This document shows positions 13,342 through 25,300 of a stretch of DNA of 64,000 nucleotides, one piece after another. The position numbers and the translations under genes were made by a program. Under the pieces are notes generated by a model. That model was not told the origin of the DNA, did no database searches, and saw only the letters and a program-made list of their open reading frames with translations. Positions within the stretch are counted from its first letter, which is position 1. Each line of letters opens with the position of its first letter. Origin of the DNA: Liolophura sinensis (taxonomy: Eukaryota; Mollusca; Polyplacophora; Chitonida; Chitonidae); assembly GCF_032854445.1 (NCBI RefSeq), contig NC_088301.1, positions 25,528,402-25,592,401 of the forward strand, written 5' to 3'.

Positions 13342-16300
13342 TTTTTTTGACAGGCTTTGAGTAAATCATGATGTCAGCTCACAAAATTTCTATCGGACTC
13401 AAAATTATTTTTTATTGTTATTATTTGTATGTTTTATTAGTAACTACAGTTCTTGTAGGCATAGGTAGGTAGAGAAAACAGATTAGCAATTGTGTTTAAC
13501 AATTCCTTTGCCTCTTTTTGTCATCACAGGCCATCGAGCACAACCATGCCGTCCATAGAATTTCCTTCATCTCTCGGGACGTCACCGACAATCGAGCCTT
13601 CGGTTACATATACGGAGTAGGAGATGGTACTCACAAGTTCTTTGCCATCAAAACGTTACAGGCTGTGAGTTATGGACTGGCTTTTTTGGGGGGTTTTTTT
13701 TAGCCACAGATAATTGTAGATTGCGCAGTCTATATATCGAGTTATCTTTTTACACTGTTAATTTATATCTTTAGACAGTCTCTGGTGTTTTATGCAGTGA
13801 CACATCTCTAGCAGGGTTTTTCTGTCTGAAGTCTGATGTTTTATGCTGTGACACACCTTTAACAGGGTTTTTCTGTCTGAAGTCTGGTGTTTTATGCAGT
13901 GGCACACCAGTAGCAGGGTTTTTCTGTCTGAAGTCTGGTGTTTTTAAACTTCAGGATATCCATTCCAGTGTTTCCCTTTGTCTGTAGATATCCTGGTGTT
14001 TTATACATTGAGATACCTGTAGTTGCGTTTGTGTGTCTGAAAACTGTCTTGTGATCTATACCAAGATATCTGCTCCAGTGTTTCCCTCTGTCTGTCTGTC
14101 TGTCTGCCTGTTTGCCTGTAGATATCCAGGGTGTTTATACATTGAGATACTTGTAGCATCGTTTGTGTGTCTGAAAACTGTCTTGTGATCGATACCAAGA
14201 TATCTGTTCCAGTGTTTCCCTCTGTCTGTCTGTCCGTCTGCCTGTTTGTCTGTAGATATTCTGGTGTTTTACACATTCAGATACATATAGCAGGATTTTC
14301 CTGTGTTCCCCTTGTATATCTATAGACAGTCTGGTGTTTTATACTTTGAGATATCTGTTCCAGTCTTTCCCTCTCTGTGTGTTTCTGTCTGAAGACAGCC
14401 TACAAGCTGGTGTTTCAAAAGTTGACTTCCAGTGTTTCCCTCTGTCTGTAGACAGTCTGGTGTTTTATACTTTGAGATATCTGTTCAAGTCTTTCCCTCT
14501 CTATGTGTTTCTGTCTGCAGACAGCCTACAAGCTGGTGTGTCATATGTTGACTTCCAGTGTTTCCCTCTGTCTGTAGACAGTCTTTGAGATATCTGTTCC
14601 AGAGGTTCCCTCTGTAGTCAGTCTGGTGTTTTATACATTGAGATATCTGTACCAGTATTTCCCTCTGTCTGTCTGTCTGTCTGCAGACAGTTGACAAGCT
14701 GGTGTTTCATATGTTGGCATTTGTGTTCTATTGTTTCCCTCTGTCTGTCAGTCTCTGCTGTTTTATACATTGAGGTGTCTGTTCCAGTGTTTTACTCTCT
14801 CTGTCTGTCCCTGATGTTTTATACATTGAGATGTCTGTTCCAGTGTTTCCCTCTGTCTGTCAGTCTCTGCTGTTTTATACATTGAGATGTCTGTTCCGCT
14901 GTTTCCCTCTGTCTGTCTGTATGTAGAAATGACAGTACTAAATGATCTTACCCTGTCAACTTCTAAATGACTCTTTCTACTTGTAGGCCGAGTATCTGGT
15001 GCTGACCTTGAGAGATCTGTTCCAGTGTGTTTACGAGTTAAAGAAACAGGAAATGGAGGAAGCCAAAAGCAAACAGGAAACAGGGGAGACCACTGAAGGA
15101 ACAGAGGGTGGGCCAAAAGAAGGGGGGGACAACATCTATCAGGTGAGAGAAAGTCACTGTTTTAATTTATCACATTATGTCATTTGTACATCAAACAGGT
15201 CATTGGTGCGGGTCATGACATTGTCATGAAAACTCTTCTCTTTCAATCGCTAAAACACATAAAATGTGAGTCCAATCCTTGCCCTTGGGCACATTCCATT
15301 GATCTCACTGTTCATTGGGCCTTGGTGACAATAAGCCGTCTACAACACTTGCATGGCCATTCAATGAAAACCACTTTTCTTTCACTAGTATGTTGTACAT
15401 AGATGACAGTATGTTGTACAAAGACCTTTCCCAACTGTCAATCAACAACACGCAATTGACCAATCATTATTGTAGCAGTATTGTTGCAAATAGGTCAACC
15501 GGTTGTCCCACACATTGGTTACAAATGCTCAATCTTTCTGTGACGCCATGAGGTCAGAATTGCTCTCTCCGGGAATGGAATGAAAAATTTACGCTGTCAC
15601 GACAAGGTGTGGTGGGACATCAGATGTAATGGATGCATCCATTGGGACTGTAACTTTTTAAAGCTCACAGGAACTCCAGTTTCCTCCACCGGTTTCCAAG
15701 AAAAATGACCACAGTATAAGTTGAACAATGATCAAAGAGTATAAATATACTATAAGTAAATATAAGTAATTCAAAGAGCTCATTATTGTCGGATTCAAAT
15801 GTGAAGCAAGGTGGTTTCCTGCAGGATAAGCACTGTTTCCTCCACCCTTTGGTGGATTTGGTGGCTTTGGGGGATTATTCTTAAGGTTATTTTATTTTTA
15901 TAAAACAAAGAAAACCAAAGGTCAGTTTCACAAGGAACTCATGATGTTATATGCATATAACTGCAGTACCATGGCAAAGTTATGCCTACAGTACTAGTTG
16001 CTATGGTATGTACTTTAGGGTATGCACTGATGCTAAGGGAGTTTAATAATGACTCCAAGCTATGAAGAATATTGCCTGATAAATTCAAATGAAATGTTTC
16101 ATAAAGTTCCTTTTAATCATGTGTACTTATTGTAGATTTGCATACAATTTTGACAATAAAATTTCAGGTTTCTTCATGTCTGAAAGTATTTTTGCCCAAA
16201 TTAAACTTAAAGAAAGGGTGCCCAAATTGAAAAACTGTATTTAACTGCAGTCTGACTTAATCTGGGACATCAAGTGATCAAACCTTAAAAATGTTTATTT

Positions 16301-19300
16301 TAGTTTATCTACACCTCACCTTTTATCTGCTTTTTAACTTCCTGAACCATATGTTCATAGTCTGCTTAATATTATCAAAATGTGAAACTCAGAGGTCATA
16401 TATACATGTAAATGCCATAGTTTCTAGTGTTCTTGTGTAATGAAACTAACGTAGGATTGTAATCCAGCATTGTTGCCAGCAGTGTTTTGGTCTGATGTCC
16501 TTCATGCCTTTGTCAACATTTATTCATAGTTTTGAGCACCCGGGCTCCTCGCAAGGAGCAAGAGGTGATAAATAACATGGACATGAATGGGCGAAATGCT
16601 GATTGTGCCTATTGCTTAAGTTTAAAGTACTATATGACATTGGAACTATTATATCTGAAGGCTAGGTTACATCCTTTTCCGGAAAGAATTTCTTGCTTAA
16701 AAGCTTTTTTTTTTTCCATTTTTTACACTGAAATCTTCTACAGTGCCTATCTCACTTGTGTTAAATTTGCTTTGGTTTCACCTCCAGCGCTCTTGTCACA
16801 TGACCAAATAATATGCTGACGAACAGTTACAGTATAACATCACTGCATAACTATGAATTTGTAGATGGTCTAAAACACCACCAGGTACAATGGTCTCCAC
16901 ACTTCAAAAGGCTTTATATACTTTTCATTCCTCACCCAAAACAGGCTTAGCATGATTGTCATAGCTGTCAGTTTCCTGAACACATGTAATCAGAGGTACC
17001 AATGCTATACCATGTGTACACATTCAGAGGAACTGTATTGCCATGTTCATCAAAGCCATTGACGTTATATAACTTATGTTTTGTCACAGTCCTGTAAACA
17101 CAATATCTTTGAAGTCTTTAATCAATTTCCATTTATGATCTTGCTCATGTGCACCTAGTCATATAGGAGATCTTCAGCATTGAGACATCTTTCCACATGC
17201 AAACCAACCGCTGGCTGAGTGACTGTCTCTTTGACTGCTCACAAAAAAAAAAAAAAACTAGTTGACAAATTGATGTATCAGATCTTTTAACGTATCATTT
17301 ATCTATTATGTATTTGATCAGGTACCTACAAACGGAGCACCTGTGGAGGGGAAGGAAGGTGAAAGCATATACCAGGTAATTCTGACTCTAGGCAATACTT
17401 TATGGCTCATCTAAAATTGTTTCTCAATTGTTCTTTGTACATCTGTGCTGCATGCAAGAAAGTAAAAAACAAAATGTAAGAAAAAGCAACTTTAGTACTT
17501 CCTCCCATATTATGCTTCAGAGGAGGATATGCCAAGTACTAATCAGCCTAGTACTGATCAACCTGGTGTCAGTAGACTGTGATGGAGTAGGGTATCATTA
17601 CTGCTGTCATCAGCCTGGTGTCAGTAGACTGTGATGGAGTAGGGTATCATTACTGCTGTCATCAACCTGGTGTCAGTAGACTGTGATGGAGTAGGGTATC
17701 ATTGCTGTCATCAGCCTGGTGTCAGTAGACTGTGATGGAGTAGGGTATCATTGCTGTCATCAGCCAGGTGTCAGTAGACTGTGATGGAGTAGGGTATCAT
17801 TAGTGCTGTCATCAGCCTGGTGTCAGTAGACTGTGATGGAGTAGGGTATCATTACTGCTGTCATCAGTCTGGTGTCAGTAGACTGTGATGGAGTAGGGTA
17901 TCATTACTGCTGTCATCAGCCAAGTGTCAGTAGACTGTGATGGAGTTCGTTGTCAGTTTTGCTGTCATCAGCCTGGTGTCTGTGATGGATTAGGGTATCA
18001 TTACTGCTGTCATCAGCCTGGTGTCAGTAGACTGTGATGGAGTAGGGTATCATTAGTGCTGTCATCAGCCTGGTGTCAGTAGACTGTGATGGAGTAGGGT
18101 ATCATTGCTGCTGTCATCAACCTGGTGTCAGTAGACTGTGATGGAGTAGGGTATCATTACTGCTGTCATCAACCTGGTGTCAGTAGACTGTGATGGAGTA
18201 GGGTATCATTAGTGCTGTCATCAGCCTGGTGTCAGTAGACTGTGATGGAGTTCGTTGTCAGTTTTGCTGTCATCAGCCTGGTGTCTGTGATGGATTAGGG
18301 TATCATTACTGCTGTCATCAGCCTGGTGTCAGTAGACTGTGATGGAGTAGGGTATCATTAGTGCTGTCATCAGCCTGGTGTCAGTAGACTGTGATGGAGT
18401 AGGGTATCATTGCTGCTGCCATCAACCTGGTGTCAGTAGACTGTGATGGATTAGGGTATCATTACTGCTGTCATCAACCTGGTGTCAGTAGACTGTGATG
18501 GAGTAGGGCTTCATTACTGCTGTCATCAGCCTGGTGTCAGTAGACTGTGATGGAGTAGGGTATCATTACTGCTGTCATCAGCCTGGTGTCAGTAGACTGT
18601 GATGGAGTAGGGTATCATTACTGCTGTCATCAGCCTGGTGTCAGTAGACTGTGATGGAGTAGGGTATCATTACTGCTGTCATCAGCCTGGTGTCAGTAGA
18701 CTGTGATGGAGTAGGGTATCATTACTGCTGTCATCAACCTGGTGTCAGTAGACTGTGATGGAGTAGGGTATCATTACTGCTGTCATCAGCCTGGTGTCAG
18801 TAGACTGTGATGGAGTAGGGTATCATTACTGCTGTCATCAGCCTGGTGTCAGTAGACTGTGATGGAGTAGGGTATCATTACTGCTGTCATCAGCCAGGTG
18901 TCAGTAGACTGTGATGGAGTAGGGTATCATTACTGCTGTCTTCATCCTGGTGTCAGTAGACTGTGATGGAGTTTGTTGTCATTTTTGCTGTCATCAGCCT
19001 GGTGTCAGTAGACTGTGATGGATTAGGGTATCATTTCTGCTGCCATCAGCCTGGTGTCAGTAGACTGTGATGAAGTAGGGTATCATTGCTGCCTTCATCC
19101 TGGTGTCAGTAGACTGTGATGGAGTTCGTTGTCAATTTTGCTGTCATCAGCCTCGTTTCTGTGATGGAGTAGGGTATCATTACTGCTGTCATCAGCCTGG
19201 TGTCAGTAGACTGTGATGGAGTAGGGCTTCATTGCTGTTGTCATCAGCCAGGTGTCAGTTGACTGTGATGGAGTTCGTTGTCATTTTTGCTGTCATCAAC

Positions 19301-22300
19301 CTGGTGTCAGTAGACTGTGATGGATTAGGGTATCATTTCTGCTGTCATCAGCCTGGTGTCAGTAGACTGTGATGAAGTAGGTTATCATTGCTGTCTTCAT
19401 CCTGGTGTCAGTAGACTGTGATGGAGTAGGGTATCATTACTGCTGTCATCAACATGGTGTCAGTAGACTGTGATGGAGTAGGGAATAATTTCTGCTGTCA
19501 TCAGCATGGTGTCAGTAGACTGTGATGGAGTAGGGTATCCCAACTGCTGTCATCAGCATGGTGTCAGTAGGCTGTGATGGAGTAGGGAATAATTTCTGCT
19601 GTCATCAGCATGGTGTCAGTAGACTGTGATGGAGTAGGGTATCCCAATTGCTGTCATCAGCCTGGTGTCAGTAGGCTGTGATGGAGTAGGGTATCATTGC
19701 TGCCTTCATCCTGGTGTCAGTAGACTGTGATGGAGTAGGGTATCATTACTGCTGTCATCAACATGGTGTCAGTAGACTGTGATGGAGTAGGGAATAATTT
19801 CTGCTGTCGTCAGCATGGTGTCAGTAGACTGTGATGGAGTAGGGTATCCCAACTGCTGTCATCAGCATGGTGTCAGTAGGCTGTGATGGAGTAGGGCATC
19901 ATTTCTGCCGTCTTCAGTATGGTGTTAATACAGTGAGGCAACACAAAGACCAGCTCTGAGATAGTATAAGGAGAAGTTGAGACAGCTATTGGCTTCACCT
20001 TTGCTACTTTCATTGTATTCTTCCGCAGTGGTTGCCAGCCAGTAGAATATTCAAGTCTTTTATTCAGATGAAAGAAGATGATTCAAGGAATTACGGTCTG
20101 GTGTTAATTTGACCTGTAGTCGTTGGTGCTGAGAATGCGAGAAGCTAATTGTCATGACTGAGTGTTCAAGTTTTGCCATTTTAGTTCTGGTTTGTCCGTC
20201 TGTTTGTGTGTATAATCTTTGGTTTCCACACAATAGCTCCTGTTGCAGATGTAATCAATGGATGTGTGCATTTGTGGGAAATAAAATCTCTGAATTTGAT
20301 TGGTTAAAATTATACTTTAAAGGTGCACTGCTATGTTTCCATGAGTCTAAAAACAATTTGTTATCAGGCTTCACTTGTTATCGTAATTTGCCATGTTTCC
20401 AGGAGTCTAAAAACAATTTGTTATCAGGCTTCACTTGTTATCGTAATTTGCCATGTTTCCAGGAGTCTAAAAACAATTTGTTATCAGGCTTCACTTGTTA
20501 TTGTAATTTGCCATGTTTCCAGGAGTCTAAAAAAAAAAATTTGTCATCAGGCTTCTCCTGTTATTGTAATTAATACAAGGTTGTGGAAGTTTTCTGTGTG
20601 AACATATTCTATTAATTAGCACTATTTTTAATATCAATCTTAGCAATTGCCCTGTGTGGTAAACAAATGTTAAATACATAAATTGCCCTCTGTTGCATTA
20701 TTTATGGAAAACTCTTTGTGTTTAGAACAAATCTGGTGAGCGTCATTTATGCTTAAGACAAAAAGTAGTAGTTTATGGGATGTCATTGACATCAGGTGAA
20801 TGCACAATGATAAGGAACAAGCCATGGCATTTTGAACGATGTTTTACTGCAGATTTATGTGGTTTATTTGTTGTGAATTAACATAAGCTACAAATTTCCT
20901 AGACATATGGAAAAAAAAAACAACAGAAAAATGTAACACAATTGTCACAAAGTATGTACTCAGATACCTTTCATTTTCTTTGCAGTTCACCTTTATATGT
21001 TTTTTGTCTCAATCTTCTCAGGTGCCTGGGAGCAACGCTCCAGTAAATAACACGGATGAGACTGACACTGCTAACCTGTTAGACCTGGAGAATGAACTAC
21101 AGTCCCTTCAAGAAGTGAGTATAAATAATGCCATATATTCAATTATTACAAAATAATTCTTTTCAATTTCTTTTCAATGATATTAGCACAGCAAAAGTAG
21201 GTTTTAGAGAAGTGAATAATAAGACAGATGATTATGTGTGTTTTTTCCACTCAGAAATTTCACACAAGTATTTGAAACCTCTCAATTTTATTTTTCTGTT
21301 GTTTTTTTACACATATCTTTTGTTTTTAAGAAAGTAAAAGACAACATATAAAGTTTAGTAGTACTTTTGTTCATTTACTAAATATAATGTTTGCACATTT
21401 TTATGTACTTAAATTGACAACATAAACATTATAAATGATAAGTATATTTTATTCTTTAGTTTATGAAGGATACAGAGCACATCAACGGTCAGCTGGAGAA
21501 TGTGAGAGTTAGCACTTAACACTGGATTTACTGACATCTAGATATAAATGTAGCTGGGAACATGGAGCACTTGAGAACTATGAGCTTGTGTTACACTTCT
21601 GTTGCACATTTGGGAACTCTGAGCTTGCCTAACACTTTTGTTGCACTTTTGGGAACTGAGCTTGTGTTACACTTTTATTGGACATTGGGGAACTCTGAGC
21701 TTATGTTACACTTCTGTTGCACATTCGGGAACTCTGAGCTTGCCTGACACTTTTGTTGCACATTGGGGAACTGAGCTTCTGTTTTGCTTTCGCTGGACAT
21801 ACTTTGGTTGAAGGAGCTTGCAATATACTTTCTTTGGACATAGTTTGGAAGAGGGAGCTTGAGTTGTACTTTTGCCAGATACAATAAGCTGGTTCGATAT
21901 TTCGTTGAGGGATTTCAGACAAACTGGGCTGAAAGAAGTGATTTTTTAGTAGCTGCAAGTGGCATTGTTGAGCCTCCAGACCTGACTATGTAAGATGCAC
22001 ATCCAATCTAGAAACTGTTGTGAAACCATGCCTTTAGCTGTAGTTTGTGAGACCCCTCTCCCTGTCTCATCCAAACCAATATGAACTTGGGAGACTCCTG
22101 AAATGTTGATGGAGACAGACAGACAGACAGACAGGTAGGCACAGAAAAAGCAGTTCATAACAACAGCACACAAACGCAAATGGACTAAACCAAAAGCATG
22201 CAGAGAGGATGTCGATGGAGCTTATTCGGAACACAGAGCTTTTATTACAATTCACAATTTCACTGGACATACTGTATTTCACCTAAAGTTTGTAAAATAC

Positions 22301-25300
22301 ACATTCTGAAGTACATGAAGACGTTAATATGATACTTCACAAAAACTTATTATGTGACCCTATAAGATGAATGAATCAGACAGAAATCAAGCAAAACGAG
22401 TCACTTGAAAAGTGCTAAACTTCAGGTGAATTACATTATTTATTTATTTATTTATTTGATTGGTGTTTCACGCCATACTCAAGAATATTTCACTTATACG
22501 ACGGCAGCCAGCATTATGAAGGGTGGAAACCGGGCATAGCCCGGGGGAAACCCACGACGATCCGCAGGTTGCTGTCAGAGCTGAATTACACTAAATTGGG
22601 AACAGAATTTTTTCTACTTTCTCTGGACTATCCTATTTTATGGCTATATTTCCAAAAAGCTATATTTTTCATTTTTTATGGTAAAATCTTATTCAAGGCC
22701 TATCTCACTTGGGTTAAATTTTTGTTTTCACTTCAAGTACTCTTAGTCTGCTTCGGGAGTGGTAAATCCAGGGTCAGTCCTGGGTCGAGTCACACCTAAG
22801 ACTTTAAAAGAGGAAGTTGTAACTTCCTGGCTTGGCATTCAGGATGAAGGGGATAGTGCAACAACTGGTTGACCCGTATCAGTATAATGGCTCTGGCGGG
22901 GCAGCTTTCTTGCCTTTCGTAAGTCGTCTCAGTGAAGCAGCACTAGATAAAAGAGGGGTGGGAATCCATCCTGCAACAAGGAGGCACATGCACTCTAAGA
23001 ATTCCTTCATTGTCAGATGACTGAAAAATTGTTAAGTATGACGTTAAACCCCAAGCACTCACTCACTCAATCACTCACTCAATCACTCACTCAAGTACTC
23101 TAGTCACATGACCAAAGAGTGTGCTGATGATTGGCACAGACATCATGACATCAATGCAAAACTATGAAGACAGTGACAGTGTCAGTGCACAAAGGGACAT
23201 CACTCTGCTGTGGTGCCATTTCAAGCTGGGAATCAGCTGTTTGTTAATTACACGAAAGCAGGGTTTAGGCACAACGATTGTAATCTTCATGAACACTGTG
23301 GTTTATACTCCAGTTACACAAGCATGAGTTTGACAGCCATGTTTTTTTTTATTTATTGAAGACAACTGCTGTGAAAAGTAATAAAATGAAAATAAAAGAC
23401 ATATCAACCAGTCAGAAGCCACACAAGACTAAGGGGATCAACAAGCCAGTTCACAAAGTAGGAAAACATAATGCTACGTCAGTATTTCAGGAGTATCTAC
23501 TAACTAACTAACATTGAGCAAATTTGGGAAAAGCATTCTGTGCTCTTTCCACAACAAACATGTCAAGGAATTCTGTCAAAAATCAAAAGCCTCTGTCTGG
23601 TTTCATACATGACAAATGTATGTGTTTGTGTTCATCGAAGTCATTATCTTCCAAACTTTTCCAGCTCATGCTGGCTTCCTCTCCAGCCGTATGTGGGAAG
23701 GTCTGACAGCAACCTACGGATGGTCGTAGGTTTCCCCCGGGCTCTGCCTGGTTTCCACCCACCATAATGCTGGCCGCCGTCATATGAGTGAAATATTCTA
23801 GGGCGTCAAACACCAATCAAATAAATAAATAAATCCAAACTTTTCCTTCCCTTGACCTTGAAGCACACAAGCTTGTCTCCATTGTTGAGTATACAGGCTG
23901 CATCTGCTGAATTGTAGACAGCCTATATTTGTATCAAGAGTTGTGTCCCTTTATAATCTATATTAGTCTAGGAAATTACATGAAACCTGCTAAAAGAAAT
24001 TTTAAAAAAAACAGATGTTTTGTGATACCGTTTTGATTTGTTTTACCAGTTTTTATTAACAGTTTTGTTTTTAACCGTTTTCTTTTATGTCTTGGGTTCT
24101 AAAACAGGTGTTAGCTTGGAGTAGATCAAATGGTGATTTTTGCAAATTTTAGTGTACATACAAAATGCGAAAAGATGTGGTATTAAATGGCTAATCTGTG
24201 AACTTGTTGGTGATGGTATGACTTCCTTTGCTTCTTTTAAGGAGGATGTATTTTGCTTAGTAAGGTGCACATCACCTAACCACGAGGCACATAAGCTTGC
24301 GACTTGGTGAAGTGGTTAGCATTCCAGGGTGGTTCCATTACTTATAATACAGTAATGGGTGGCGCAATGACTAAGGAGCCTCTTACCAATGCGGTCGCTG
24401 TGAGTTCAAGTCCAGTTGAGGACTGGCAACGGTCTACGGATTGTTCCTGTTGCCTCCCACCATAATGCGAGCCATGGTCGTATAAGTGAAATTTTCTTGG
24501 GTACGGTGTAAAACACCAATCTAATAAATAAACAAAAATAAATGAATCATAAGCTGCTGTTTCAATCCCAGCCTTAAGCAGAGAATTTGTATATTTTCCC
24601 ACTCACTGTTCTTGGGGCCTTATTGATAGTAAATAGTCGATAACAGTTTTGTGGCCACTTGTTGAAGACCACTTGCATCACACATGGGAAAGTTCATCAT
24701 TAACTTGCCAAAGGTCAGTGGTTTACTTTAGGGACCCAAGTTTCCTCGACCCATATAACTGACTGCCATTGAATAAGTGGAAAAATTTTGAGTATGAATT
24801 GAAACAAGAATCAAGCAAATAAATAAATTGTAAAATATGGTGCTGTTACTGATTTATGCCTTCAGTTACATGTCCATGGAAAAATGAAAATTACCTTTCA
24901 GATGCTGTTTGGCTAATTATTACCAGTTCCTGTTTATTTATTACTGTATTATAAGTAATGGGTATATATATATATATGGTTAGCAGAATAGGAAATAAAA
25001 TAATTCAGATTGGGCAGGAACTACTCTGTACACCTGTAAACTCCCATTGTTTACAGTATGTACTGGTTCCTCATTTCAGGGCATTCAGCAAATGGATACT
25101 TTCGAGGACATATTTGGGTCAGGTTCTGGCCAGGCACCACCAGCTGAGGGCACTGCTCCCAAATCAGATCCGTGGGGAGCACCGGCCACCAGCACAGCAG
25201 ACTCCTCAGGGTTTGGAGACAGTTTTGGTGCTACATCTAATGTTCCAGCCAATAACAATGACCCATTTCAGACAGCGTTTTCTACTCCAAGTACAGCTGC

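Larger units (their letters stand above)
8223..13529. other. Rest of Dab intron 2
   Basis: No conserved exon seen. It contains AT-rich unique DNA, the 16-bp repeat at 10.3-10.5 kb, a small GATAGCT repeat at 11.9 kb, a poly-C tract near 12670 and a GT microsatellite at 13.3 kb. Small open frames here lack splice context and recognisable protein. Confidence 0.6.
21885..25079. other. Right part of Dab intron 6
   Basis: Contains a GACA tetranucleotide run (about 22113-22137), four SINE copies or fragments (22439, 22744, 23660 and 24355), and a possible old SINE of another type near 24690-24830. No exon with supported splice sites was found between 21502 and 25079. Confidence 0.6.

Noticed and set aside
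17500..19925. CRISPR-like array
   Set aside because: Units are head-to-tail with no unique spacers, and the context is animal intron DNA.
20154..20601. Two overlapping ORFs of 139 and 92 codons
   Set aside because: Both run through the 60-bp tandem repeat in a Dab intron, in different frames, with no protein-like conservation or splice context.
25047..25079. Upstream extension of Dab exon 7 as a separate gene start
   Set aside because: The apparent methionine lies before the TTTCAG acceptor; the frame continues from exon 6 in phase 0.
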